A stretch of 64,000 nt of DNA from Terricaulis sp. (GTDB lineage Bacteria > Pseudomonadota > Alphaproteobacteria > Caulobacterales > Aquidulcibacteraceae), in NCBI GenBank assembly GCA_024707365.1, contig JANPZV010000001.1, forward strand, positions 1-64,000. The letters run 5' to 3'. This document shows, in pieces, positions 11,985 through 21,417 of this stretch. Each line of letters begins with the position of its first letter. The first letter of the stretch is position 1. Below the pieces are notes generated by a model that saw only the letters and a list, made by a program, of their open reading frames with translations, was not told the DNA's origin and searched no databases. The position numbers were made by a program, and so were the translations under genes.

Positions 11985-12247
11985 GTATCGCCTCGTTCAT
12001 CCAGGGATTCTGCGCGCGCACCATAAAGCCGCCCCGCTAAGGACGCAAAGCGCCCCGGCGCCCCGGCGTCAACGTAACCTCAACTTCGTTCTACTTGGAC
12101 TCGCGCGGTTTGCTTAAGTAATTGTTGCAAACTCGTAGGGTTAGGCGCTATATCCAGCCATGAGGGCATTGTATTCGCTGGGCAAAAAGGCTGCGCAATG
12201 CGAGATGAAGACGATGAACCCAGCGCACCCCGCGGGAGGCGCTGCGC

Positions 12248-12628
12248 ATGACCACGGATATCGTCGCCTCCTACCTTCGCAACAACAAGGTGTCGCAAGA
12301 GGAGCTGACAGACCTTATCCGCACGGTGCATGGCACGCTCTCGGGCCTCACCGATGGCGGACGCGATCGGGCGGAGGAGCGCCCAAAGCCGGCCGTGCCG
12401 ATCGGCAAGAGCATCCATCACGATTACATCGTCTGCCTGGAAGACGGCAAAAAGCTGAAAATGCTCAAGCGCTACCTGCGCTCGACCTATTCCATGTCGC
12501 CCGACGAATACCGCAAGCGCTGGGGCCTGGCCGCCGATTACCCGATGGTCGCCCCCGCCTACGCCGCCCGCCGCAGCGAGTTCGCCAAGCGCATCGGCCT
12601 CGGCAAAGGCGTGCGCCGCAAGGATTGA
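12248..12628 (+). CDS. MucR/Ros-family transcriptional regulator
   Basis: MTTDIVASYLRNNKVSQEEL...VPIGKSIHHDYIVCLEDGKKLKMLKRYLRSTYSMSPDEYRKRWGLAADYPMVAPAYAARRSEFAKRIGLG. Confidence 0.93.
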   Translation: MTTDIVASYLRNNKVSQEELTDLIRTVHGTLSGLTDGGRDRAEERPKPAVPIGKSIHHDYIVCLEDGKKLKMLKRYLRSTYSMSPDEYRKRWGLAADYPMVAPAYAARRSEFAKRIGLGKGVRRKD

Positions 12629-12641
12629 TCACTTACTCGGA

Positions 12642-12670
12642 CCGCCGGCGCCCTCGCCGGCGGGGCTTTA
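12642..12670. terminator. Hairpin terminator between convergent mucR-type gene and the hemA-side operon
   Basis: CCGCCGGCG-ccct-CGCCGGCGG followed by GGCTTTAT. Confidence 0.55.
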
Positions 12671-12719
12671 TCCGTTTGCACCGTGCTTGAAGGAACGAGC
12701 GCTGCCGGCGGTCCAAGCA

Positions 12720-12974
12720 CTAAACCAGTTTGCCGCGCCCGGGCGGAGGCTTCGCCCCCGCTTCGCCGCCCGCCTCACCGGCCAGCGCCCGCTCCAGCTT
12801 GCGCAGCGCCAGCGCCTGCACATCCTCGATCGCCGCGCTCGCGGGGGCCACCACCACCACCTCCACGCCGCTGGCGACATCCACCGCCGCAACGCGCTGC
12901 GCATCGCCGATGCGCACGATCTCGAAAATGATCTCGCGCTCGGCGCTCACGCCGGCGGGATATGCACCGGGCAC
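12720..12974 (-). CDS. Small conserved hypothetical protein (DUF6898-like)
   Basis: [53 protein letters not shown]; overlaps the hemA 3' end. Confidence 0.6.
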   Translation of the reverse strand: MPGAYPAGVSAEREIIFEIVRIGDAQRVAAVDVASGVEVVVVAPASAAIEDVQALALRKLERALAGEAGGEAGAKPPPGRGKLV

Positions 12975-14205
12975 TTGGCCCAGACGCTTTTGAACGCCGC
13001 GATCAGCCCATCCATCAGCGCATCGTCATGGAACGGGCTTGGCGTGATGCGCAGCCGCTCGGTGCCCACAGGCACGGTCGGATAATTGATTGGCTGCACA
13101 TAGATGCCGTGCTCATAGAGCAAAATATCGGAAATCTTCTTGCAGCGCGCCGCATCGCCCACCAGCACCGGCACGATATGCGTGGTGCTTTCGGCCATCA
13201 CCGGAATGCCGGCCTCGCGCAGCAGCGCTTTGAGCCGCTCGGCCCGTTCCTGCAAGCGGTCGCGCAGATGCGGGCATTCTTTCACCACGCGCACGCTTTC
13301 CAGCGCCGCCGCCGCGATCGAAGGCGCAAGCGAGGTGGTGAAAATAAAGCCCGAAGCGGCGGAGCGGATCGCGTCGATCGCCACAGCCGGCCCGGTCACG
13401 TACCCGCCCATCGTGCCAAAGGCTTTGGCCAGCGTGCCTTCGATGAAATCGACGCGGTGCATCACTCCATCGCGCTCGGCCACGCCCCCGCCGGTGGGCC
13501 CATAAAGGCCAACGCCATGCACTTCATCGAGATAGGTCATCGCGCCATAGGCTTCGGCGAGATCGCAAATCTGCTCGATCGGCGCTGTATCGCCATCCAT
13601 GGAATAGACGCTCTCGAACGCGATCAGCTTGGCGCATGCGCGGGCGCTTCGTTCATCAGCGCTTCGAGGTGCTGAATATCGTTGTGGCGGAAAATCCGCC
13701 GCTCACACTTCGCGCGGCGAATGCCTTCGATCATCGAGGCGTGATTTTGCTCGTCCGAGAAAATCCAAAGATCGGGAAACAGCTTCGCCAGCGTCGAGAG
13801 CGTGGCGTCGTTCGACACATAGCCGGAGGTGAACAGCAGCGCCCCCTCCTTGCCATGCAGATCGGCGAGTTCCCGCTCAAGATCGACATGATAGCTCGTC
13901 GTGCCGGAAATATTGCGCGTGCCCCCTGCGCCCGCGCCGACGCGATCCAGCGCCGCATGCGCCGCATCGAGCACTTCGGGGTTTTGCCCCTGGCCAAGAT
14001 AATCGTTCGAGCACCAGACGACGATGTCGCGATACGCTCCATCCTCAAGCCGCAAGCGCGCATGGGGAAACCGCCCGCGCTCGCGCATGATATCGGCGAA
14101 CACCCGATAGCGCCCCTCGTCGCGGATCTTCGCCACCGCGTTTTCAAAAACTTGAAGATCTTGCGTTTTCACTGACGCCTCCGGGGTCGGCCAACCCGCG
14201 CGCAT
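12947..14205 (-). CDS. hemA: 5-aminolevulinate synthase (C4 pathway), frameshift near 13620; start may be GTG at 14172
   Basis: [71 protein letters not shown] + [23 protein letters not shown]...[17 protein letters not shown]. Confidence 0.94.
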
Positions 14206-14272
14206 GCACCGTATATGCTAGATGGCCAGAACAAAGTAACTGGGACTTGAACGCGCAGACAGCGCCATTATT

Positions 14273-14287
14273 TGCGAACGGTTCGCA
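14273..14287. promoter_or_regulatory. Perfect 7-1-7 palindrome abutting the hemB start codon (candidate operator)
   Basis: TGCGAAC-G-GTTCGCA; the final A is the A of the ATG. Confidence 0.3.
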
Positions 14288-15297
14288 TGAGCTTCACTGG
14301 ACGATACCCCACAACCCGCCCGCGCCGGCTGCGCCAAGCCGATTGGGTGCGCCGCCTCACGCGCGAATGCGCGCTCACGCCCAATGATCTCATCTGGGCG
14401 ATGGTGGTGCATGATGGCGCGGAGGATGAAATCGCCGTGCCCTCCATGCCCGGCGCGCCGCGTCTTTCGGTGCGCGCCGCCGCCCAGGCGGCCAAGCGCG
14501 CCGCCGCGCTCGGCATCCCGGCGATCGCGGTGTTTCCGCATATTGATCCGGCCAAGAAAGAGCCCGCCGGCAAAGAAGCGCTCAATCCCAACGGCCTTGT
14601 GTGCACTGCAACGCGCGCGATGAAGGATGCGGCCCCTGATGTGGGCATTATGGTTGATGTCGCGCTCGATCCGTTCACCGATCACGGCCATGACGGGCTG
14701 CTCCGCGATGGCGTCATCGCCAATGACGAGACCATAGAGGTGCTCACCCAGCAGGCCTTGATCCAGGTCAAGGCCGGCGCCGACATGGTCGCCCCCTCCG
14801 ACATGATGGACGGTCGAGTCGGCGCCATTCGCACAGCGCTCGACGCCGAAGGCTTTCAAGACGCGATGATCATGTCCTACGCCGCCAAATACGCCTCGGC
14901 GTTTTACGGCCCCTATCGCGACGCGATCGGCTCAGGAAAGCTGGGCGGCGGCGCGGTGAAAAATCCCGGCGATAAGCGCACCTATCAGATGGATGCCGCC
15001 AACAGCGATGAAGCCTTGCGCGAAGTGGCGATGGATATCGCCGAAGGCGCGGACATGGTGATGGTCAAGCCCGGCCTTGCCTATCTCGACATCCTCGCGC
15101 GCATCAAACAAAGCTTCGGGGCGCCCACCTACGCGTTCCAGGTCTCCGGCGAATACGCCATGCTCAAAGCCGCCGCCGCCAATGGCTGGCTCGATGAAGA
15201 GCGGGCGATCATGGAAACGCTGCTGGCGTTCAAGCGCGCCGGCGCCGATGGGATCATCACCTATTTCGCGCCTTGGGCGGCGGAAAAATTGGGCTAG
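14287..15297 (+). CDS. hemB: Delta-aminolevulinic acid dehydratase
   Basis: [24 protein letters not shown]...GIMVDVALDPFTDHGHDGLL...ADMVAPSDMMDGRVGAIR...SYAAKYASAFYGPYRDA. Confidence 0.95.
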   Translation: MSFTGRYPTTRPRRLRQADWVRRLTRECALTPNDLIWAMVVHDGAEDEIAVPSMPGAPRLSVRAAAQAAKRAAALGIPAIAVFPHIDPAKKEPAGKEALNPNGLVCTATRAMKDAAPDVGIMVDVALDPFTDHGHDGLLRDGVIANDETIEVLTQQALIQVKAGADMVAPSDMMDGRVGAIRTALDAEGFQDAMIMSYAAKYASAFYGPYRDAIGSGKLGGGAVKNPGDKRTYQMDAANSDEALREVAMDIAEGADMVMVKPGLAYLDILARIKQSFGAPTYAFQVSGEYAMLKAAAANGWLDEERAIMETLLAFKRAGADGIITYFAPWAAEKLG

Positions 15298-15310
15298 CGC
15301 ACCGCGAACT

Positions 15311-15738
15311 CTACGATGCCGAATTGATGACAGACCAAACGCGATCAAGAGCGGCTTTGAAGGCGACCTCCACATCAGCCGCGTTATAATCCCCAGCGAT
15401 CGCTCTCGAGCATCCCCAAGCGAAAGCTCGTGACTGTGGAAGAAGAGAGTTTTCTTGCCCGCGAATGACACATCAAGCACGGGGTAGCCGCACAAGCACA
15501 TCACATGCGGTTCGCGGGCGCGAAACATTCGCCACTCGCCATAGATGTCGGCAAAAACGTTCGCGATCGCGGTTGGATAATAGGCCACAAGCGCCTCGCC
15601 GATCACGTAGCGCGTGTCGAACTCCTGAGGCAGCGCCGCAATCACTTTCCGCCAGTCAACTTTTTCCGGCGCGATCGCAACATTGCTATGCGGCACATCG
15701 GGCAGATCAGGATCGAATTGTATCTGAAATCGGCTCAT
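15311..15738 (-). CDS. Hypothetical protein, probable frameshift near 15430
   Basis: MSRFQIQFDPDLPDVPHSNVAIAPEKVDWRKVIAALPQEFDTRYVIGEALVAYY...KKTLFFHSHELS then (other frame) FAWGCSRAIAGDYNAADVEVAFKAALDRVWSVINSAS*. The unshifted ORF runs antisense into hemB, which is implausible. Confidence 0.5.
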
Positions 15739-15779
15739 CTCGGGCGCTCCGAACCATAAGCAAGCATACCACGCTTCCC

Positions 15780-15905
15780 CGCAGCGCGCCCCGCGAAAGC
15801 GGGGATCCAGGGTGACAAGCGCAACCCTTCGTCATTCCGGGGCAATGCGCAGCATTGAGATTCCGGCCAGCGCTGCGCCCGACCGGAATGACGAAATGCG
15901 GGAAT
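15780..15905. repeat. REP-like palindromic intergenic repeats
   Basis: CCCCGCGAAAGCGGGG; TTCGTCATTCCGG ... CCGGAATGACGAA (13-bp inverted repeat). Confidence 0.6.
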
Positions 15906-16084
15906 AGCGCCGCGCGCTATCCAACACTGCACGCCGCTCTCGCCGCGCAAATCAACGCCCCGGCCAAAATCAATCCGCCCTGCTTGCTGGCCAACCTACG
16001 CTCACCCCATCGCCGTTCACGCGGAGGGAGTTGGCGCCAAATCCCAAACTCGAACAGCGATGCGATCGAGCGAGAAACGCGGTT

Positions 16085-16200
16085 TCATCTTCCCCCGCTT
16101 GCGGGGAAGTGGCGAGCGAAGCGAGCCGAAGGGGGGAGGTTGTCGCCGCCCCCCTCAGTCAGCTTCGCTGACAGCTCCCCCGCAAACGGGGGAGCATGAA
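16085..16200. repeat. REP-like palindromic repeat cluster
   Basis: TTCCCCCGCTTGCGGGGAA; GGCGAGCGAAGCGAGCC; GTCAGCTTCGCTGAC; CTCCCCCGCAAACGGGGGAG in succession. Confidence 0.6.
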
Positions 16201-16438
16201 GCAGCGCCATGCCGGCGGGGCAGTGAAACCGTCGGGCCCGGGATTGGATTTGGCCAAACCCGCTCGCCGTTGGCTGGATCGTCCACGCGCTGAACACGCG
16301 CCCCGGACATGACGCTGACAGAACAACGATCGCGGGAGCGCAGCGTGCGAACGCACCAGAGCTCAATCCGCAAAGCGCAAGCTTGGCGCCAACACCGCGC
16401 GCGCACGCTGCGCTTCCGCCTCCGCTCGCCGCCGCGGC

Positions 16439-17284
16439 TTACGCCGCGCGCGTGGCGATCGCTTTGGTCACAGCGTTCTGCGTGCGCTCGGCCAGGAAGG
16501 CGCGCTCGGCGGGTTTCAGCTTCTTGGTGGTGAGGACCATCACGCCATCGACGCACGATTCAATGCCGAACCGGCGCGCGTCAGCCGGAATGTTCTGCGC
16601 CGCGATCTGCTGGGCGAAGGCGCGGCACACGCTCATCAGCGGCGCGTCATTGGCGTTCACCGCATGCGCCTGCACAAAACGCAGCGCCGCTTCGCAGGTT
16701 TTGGTTTGCTTGGGATCCATCAGATAAAGCGAAGCGGCCGCGCCGAGCGCTTCGGCGGCCTGTTCCAGCGTCAGCGTCGGCGCGGGCGCGGCTTCTTCAG
16801 CCTGATCGCCCTTGCGCCGCAACACCGGATCCCCCGCCGTGACGATGCCCGCACGCCGGCACGGGCCGACATAATTGGGCGCATCGATAAATTCGCGCGG
16901 GTTGAGCAGCACTTTGCGGATCGTGTTGAGCAGCGTGCCCGCCGAAAGCGGCTTGCCGATCAGCGCGTTCGCGCCGGCATGGCGGCATTGCTCGGCCATG
17001 GTGCGCGAAAACGCGGCGGAGGTGACAAACACCGCCGCCTTGCGATTGGCCACATCCTTGGAGCGGCGGAATTTGCGCGTCCAATCGCCGGCGGTTTGAT
17101 CATCAAGTTCAAACGAGGTGATAATGACGTTGGCGCGGTAAGCTTCGAGCACCTCAAGCGCCTCGTTAGCATACTCCATCACCGTCAACTTGCCGACATT
17201 CGCGTAGCGCAGCAAATCAATCACGATCTGGCGTTCAAACTTGTTCGGCTCGATCAGGCAGACGGCCCAGTCCTTAACGTCCAT
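16439..17284 (-). CDS. Response-regulator-like protein with degenerate receiver domain
   Basis: N-terminal CheY-like fold (WAVCLIEPNKFERQIVIDLLRYANVGKLTVMEYANEALEVLEAYRANVIITSFELDDQTAGDWTRKFR...VFVTSAAF...ALIGKPLSAGTLLNTI), but Asp positions replaced. Confidence 0.7.
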   Translation of the reverse strand: MDVKDWAVCLIEPNKFERQIVIDLLRYANVGKLTVMEYANEALEVLEAYRANVIITSFELDDQTAGDWTRKFRRSKDVANRKAAVFVTSAAFSRTMAEQCRHAGANALIGKPLSAGTLLNTIRKVLLNPREFIDAPNYVGPCRRAGIVTAGDPVLRRKGDQAEEAAPAPTLTLEQAAEALGAAASLYLMDPKQTKTCEAALRFVQAHAVNANDAPLMSVCRAFAQQIAAQNIPADARRFGIESCVDGVMVLTTKKLKPAERAFLAERTQNAVTKAIATRAA

Positions 17285-17358
17285 TAGCGGTTCGTCCCTA
17301 CGAAGCCGCGATCCTATAGGCCAAGACGCTTAAATTTCGATTGACCTTCCCCCAAAGG

Positions 17359-18229
17359 TCACTTTGCCGGCGGCTCCAGCCGCGCGATCAGGCTTGAGGT
17401 GTCCCAGCGCCGCCCGCCCATCGCCTGCACGTCCGCATAATACGCATCGATCAGCTTGGTGAGCTCCAGATTGGCGCCAATCTGCGCGCCCTCCTCCAGC
17501 ACCAAGCCCAGATCCTTGCGCATCCAATCGACCGCGAAACCGAAATCAAAGCGCCCCCTCTTTCATCGTTTTCCAGCGGTTTTCCATCTGCCAGCTTTGC
17601 GCCGCGCCCTTGGAAATCGCGGCGATCACTTTCTCCACGTCAAGCTCGGCCCGCTTGGCGAAATGCAGCGCCTCGGCCAGCCCCTGCACCACGCCGGCGA
17701 TGCAGATCTGGTTCACCATCTTGGCCAATTGGCCCGCGCCCGCCGGGCCGATCAGCGTCATGTTCGCCGCATAAGCGGCCATGATCGGCTGGGCTTCCGC
17801 AAACGTGCTCGCCTCCCCGCCCGCCATCACCGTAAGCCGCCCCGCTTCCGCGCCCGCCTGCCCGCCCGACACCGGCGCATCGAGAAAGCCAAGCTCGCGC
17901 GCGGCGGCCTTCTCCGCCAGCTCCCGCGCCAGCGCGGCGGAGGCGGTGGTGTGATCGACCATGATCGCGCCCTTGCGCATCGCGGGCGCGGCCGCATCGA
18001 ACACCTCGCGCACGTCGCGATCGGCGCCCACGCAAACGAACACGATGTCCGCGCCTTCGACAGCGGCGGCGATATCGGAATAGGTGCGGCCCTTGTGCTT
18101 TTGCGCCCAATCGCGCGCCTTGGCCTCGGTGCGGTTATAGACGGCGATGTCATGGCCCGCCGCCGCCAGATGGCCAGCCATCGGGCCGCCCATCACGCCA
18201 AGCCCGATAAACGCCGTTTTCGCCATCAC
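17359..18229 (-). CDS. NAD(P)-dependent beta-hydroxyacid dehydrogenase (3-hydroxyisobutyrate dehydrogenase family), frameshift near 17555
   Basis: AFIGLGVMGGPMAGHLAAAGHDIAVYNRT...LGFLDAPVSGGQAGAEAGRLTVMAGG...KMVNQICIAGVVQGLAEAL; C-terminus in another frame VDWMRKDLGLVLEEGAQIGANLELTKLIDAYYADVQAMGGRRWDTSSLIARLEPPAK*. Confidence 0.88.
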
Positions 18230-18711
18230 GCGCCCCCTTCGTGCGGATCTTCGGCGCGGCCATAGCGGCCGCGATAGAATGTCAGCGCCGCGCCGGGCCT
18301 TGCCTGAAAGCCCAACACCTCGCCGACGATAATCAGATGATCCCCGCCCTCATGCCGCGCATGCGTGCGGCAGGCGAAATGCGCCACGCCAGCGCGCAGC
18401 ACCGGCACGCCGGAAAGCAGATCGCTTTCCTCGATCGTCTCGGTGTGTTGCCGCGTGAAGCGCCGCGCCAATGCTTCATCGCCATCGCCCAGGATGGTGA
18501 GCCCCCAATGCTCGGCGCGCGCAAACAGCTCAAAGCGCTCGCACGTCTTCTGCAGGCACCACAACAAAAGCGGCGGCTTGAGCGACACCGAGGCCAGCGA
18601 ATTGACGGTGAGCCCCGAAAGCGCCTCCCCGCGCACAGCCGAAACCACCGCCACCCCGGTGGCGAAGGCGCCCATGGCGCGCCGATAGGCGATATCTGGC
18701 TCAGACTCCAT
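18226..18711 (-). CDS. Flavin reductase (FMN-binding split barrel) family protein
   Basis: YRRAMGAFATGVAVVSA...GLTVNSLASVSLKPPLLLWCL...HLIIVGEVLGF. Confidence 0.85.
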   Translation of the reverse strand: MESEPDIAYRRAMGAFATGVAVVSAVRGEALSGLTVNSLASVSLKPPLLLWCLQKTCERFELFARAEHWGLTILGDGDEALARRFTRQHTETIEESDLLSGVPVLRAGVAHFACRTHARHEGGDHLIIVGEVLGFQARPGAALTFYRGRYGRAEDPHEGGA

Positions 18712-18804
18712 TCCGCTTCCTTCATCCGCCCGCGCGCCCGGCGCAACCTGATCTTAACGCTGTTCGTCCATTGATGCGCCCCTCTCCGCCAGAATGGACG
18801 GATC

Positions 18805-19722
18805 ATGGCTGCCGCGACCAATCAACGCCCGATCATCATCAAGAAAGTCAAAAAGGGCGGCGGCGGCGGCCACCATGGCGGCGCCTGGAAGGTCGCCTAC
18901 GCCGATTTCGTGACGGCGATGATGGCCTTCTTCCTTTTGATGTGGCTCATCAACACCACCAGCCCCGAGCAACGCCGCGGCATCGCCGAGTTCTTCGCCC
19001 CCGCCAGCGTCTCCCGCGTGGCCTCCGGCGCGGGCGGGCTGCTGGAAGGCACCAGCTTTGCCGAAGAAGGCGTGCGCCACGGCCATTCCGCGCCCGTCGC
19101 CCCCGCCTCGGAGCCGCAATACACCTCCAACGCCGCGGGCGAAGATAACGATCAGGCCAAAACCGAGCCAGGCGGGCAAACCACGCCCAGCGAAGACAGC
19201 CTCACCCGCGCCCGCACCCTGCGCGAAAACGCCGAGTTCGCCCGCGCCGAAATCGCCATCCGCCAGGCCATGCAGGACATGCCGGACGTCGCCGAGCTCT
19301 CGCGCAACGTCATCATGGAGCAAACGCCCGAGGGCCTGCGCATCCAGATCATCGATCAGGAAGGCCGCTCCATGTTCCAGCCCGGCGCAGCCGAACTGAA
19401 TGACCGGGCGCGCCGCCTGCTGCGCACCATTTCCAGCGTCGTCGCCCAATTGCCCAATCGGCTCACCATTTCCGGCCACACCGACGGCACGCCCTCCGGC
19501 TCACGCTACAACACCAATTTCGAGCTCTCCGCCGCCCGCGCCAGCGCCGCGCGCCGCGCCCTCGCCGCCGAAGGCATCCCCGCGGGCCGCTTCTATGAGG
19601 TCGCCGGCCGCGCCGACAGCGAGCCGATGTTCGCCGACGATCCCACCTTGCCCGGCAACCGCCGCATCGCCATCACGCTCCTGCGCGAAGCCCCACCGCT
19701 GCCGGCCAATCACGGGCTTTAA
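18805..19722 (+). CDS. motB: Flagellar motor protein MotB (proton type)
   Basis: GAWKVAYADFVTAMMAFFLLMWLINTTSPEQRRGIAEFF + OmpA-like PG-binding domain (ISGHTDGTPSG...NFELSAARASAARRAL...GRADSEPMFADDPTLPGNRRIAITLL). Confidence 0.93.
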   Translation: MAAATNQRPIIIKKVKKGGGGGHHGGAWKVAYADFVTAMMAFFLLMWLINTTSPEQRRGIAEFFAPASVSRVASGAGGLLEGTSFAEEGVRHGHSAPVAPASEPQYTSNAAGEDNDQAKTEPGGQTTPSEDSLTRARTLRENAEFARAEIAIRQAMQDMPDVAELSRNVIMEQTPEGLRIQIIDQEGRSMFQPGAAELNDRARRLLRTISSVVAQLPNRLTISGHTDGTPSGSRYNTNFELSAARASAARRALAAEGIPAGRFYEVAGRADSEPMFADDPTLPGNRRIAITLLREAPPLPANHGL

Positions 19723-19912
19723 GCGCGGCCATACGCGCCGCACCTCTATCAACGCCCTGCACCCATCGTCCTCCCCCGCCAGGGGGAGCACGAATTGTCG
19801 CCAATTTGCCTTTGAATCTATCCGACCGATTTCGCGCAGCGCCACCTCACCCCCCCTTTTCAGACTTGACTTCCTGCCTACGCCCCGCTACCTTTTTTAC
19901 ACAAGGTAGCTT

Positions 19913-20239
19913 ATGCCAACTGCTGACGAACAATTCGCCGGGCTCCGCAAAGGGCTCTTGGAGTTTGCGCTCCTCTCCCTGGTATCGGGTCGGACGGTCT
20001 ATGTCGGGGATATCCTCGCGGCGCTTGCCCCCACCCCGTTCGCAACGCAGGAGGGCACGCTCTATCCGCTGCTCTCGCGCCTGCGCCGGGAGGAGCTGGT
20101 GGATTACCAATGGGTCGAAAGCGGCCAGGGCCCGCCGCGCAAATATTACTCGCTGACGGAAAAAGGCGCGGGCCGCCTTGAAGAGCTCAACGCCTATTGG
20201 CGGCGTCTTATCTCCACTCTCGAAACACTGGGGCGATAA
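19913..20239 (+). CDS. PadR-family transcriptional regulator
   Basis: LRKGLLEFALLSLVSGRTVYVGDILAAL...EGTLYPLLSRLRREELVDYQWVESGQGPPRKYYSLTEKG. Confidence 0.9.
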   Translation: MPTADEQFAGLRKGLLEFALLSLVSGRTVYVGDILAALAPTPFATQEGTLYPLLSRLRREELVDYQWVESGQGPPRKYYSLTEKGAGRLEELNAYWRRLISTLETLGR

Positions 20240-20243
20240 ATCC

Positions 20244-21359
20244 ATGGAACGGGTTGTCACCATCAATCTCAACGGCGCCGCCTATCAGCTGGAAGAGCCC
20301 GCTTATGACGCCCTGCGCGCCTATCTCGGCCGCGCTGAAGCGGCGCTGGGCGCCAATCCCGATAAGGCCGAGATCATCCGCGATCTTGAGCAGGCCATCG
20401 CCGATAAGTGCGGCGTCATCCTCGCGCCCGGCAAGAATGTCGTGAACGCCGCCGAAATGGCGCGCGTGCTCGAAGAGATGGGCCCGGTCGAAGGCGATGC
20501 GGAAACCGGCGCGCCGCGCGCCGAAAGCGGCGCTTATGAAGGCCCGCACAAGCGGCTCTACCGCATCAAGGATGGCGCCAATATCGCCGGCGTCTCAACC
20601 GGCATGGCCGCGTTCTTTGATCTCGACGTCAACATCATCCGCCTGCTCTGGATCATCGCCGCGGTGTTCACCTCGGGCGCTGCGATCGTTGTCTATATCG
20701 CCATGATGTTCCTGGTGCCTTCGGCGCATACCAGCCAGGAATGGGCCGCCGCGCACGGCATGCCCTTCAACGCCCAGGAAATCATCGAGCGCGCCAAGCG
20801 CGAAGCGCAAAACGTGGCCGAGAACGCCACCCGCGCCTGGAAGCGCGAAAGCCGCAATTGGAACCAGCATTCGCGCAGCGCCGATTGGGGCCTTGGCGGT
20901 TTGCCGCCGCTGCACGCCATGGAGCCCGCGCAGCCTGTCGGTTACGCCACGCGCATCACGGCGGGCTTCTTCGCCTTCCTCTTCTCGGTCGTCACCGCTG
21001 TGCTGCTGATCGCCTTCTTGCTCGCGTTTTTCGGCTTGCTCGCCACCGGCTCTGTGTTCGGCTGGACCCCGCCCGCAGGCGTGCCGATCTGGCTCGCCAT
21101 CGTCGTGCTCGCCATCGCGTATGCGGCGATCTCGGCCCCGTTCAGCGCGATGCGCCGCTCCTCCTACGCCACGCTCGGCGGCTATCGCGATGGCGGGGGC
21201 TGGACTGATGGGCTCGCCACGCTCGCCATCACCGCGATCGCGCTCTGGTTCGCTTGGATGTTCTGGCCCGATGCGCGCGGCTGGATCGATGAGGGCGTGA
21301 TTGTTATCCGCGATTTCGCCGATTATTGGCGCGACATGTGGATCAGCATCCGCGCCTAG
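20244..21359 (+). CDS. PspC-domain membrane protein
   Basis: KRLYRIKDGANIAGVSTGMAAFFDLDVNIIRLLWIIAAVFTSGAAIVVYIAMMFLVP; 4 nt after the PadR gene. Confidence 0.88.
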   Translation: MERVVTINLNGAAYQLEEPAYDALRAYLGRAEAALGANPDKAEIIRDLEQAIADKCGVILAPGKNVVNAAEMARVLEEMGPVEGDAETGAPRAESGAYEGPHKRLYRIKDGANIAGVSTGMAAFFDLDVNIIRLLWIIAAVFTSGAAIVVYIAMMFLVPSAHTSQEWAAAHGMPFNAQEIIERAKREAQNVAENATRAWKRESRNWNQHSRSADWGLGGLPPLHAMEPAQPVGYATRITAGFFAFLFSVVTAVLLIAFLLAFFGLLATGSVFGWTPPAGVPIWLAIVVLAIAYAAISAPFSAMRRSSYATLGGYRDGGGWTDGLATLAITAIALWFAWMFWPDARGWIDEGVIVIRDFADYWRDMWISIRA

Positions 21360-21379
21360 CCACACAACCTCCATAGCCT

Positions 21380-21417
21380 TGAGGCGCGGCGGAAAACCGT
21401 CGCGCCTCATTTTTTGT
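21380..21417. terminator. Bidirectional intrinsic terminator
   Basis: TGAGGCGCGGCGG-aaaa-CCGTCGCGCCTCA-TTTTTTG between convergent PspC and M48 genes. Confidence 0.85.

Noticed and set aside
14932-15738. 268-aa minus-strand ORF as one protein
   Set aside because: Its last half is antisense to hemB. A 1-nt shift near 15430 gives a sensible ending before hemB, so only 15311-15738 is kept.
15739-16438. CRISPR-like array in the palindrome-rich gap
   Set aside because: Repeats are different palindromes without regular spacers, and no cas genes are nearby.
18805-19722. motB without adjacent motA as an anomaly
   Set aside because: Unlinked motA and motB are normal in Caulobacter-like genomes.
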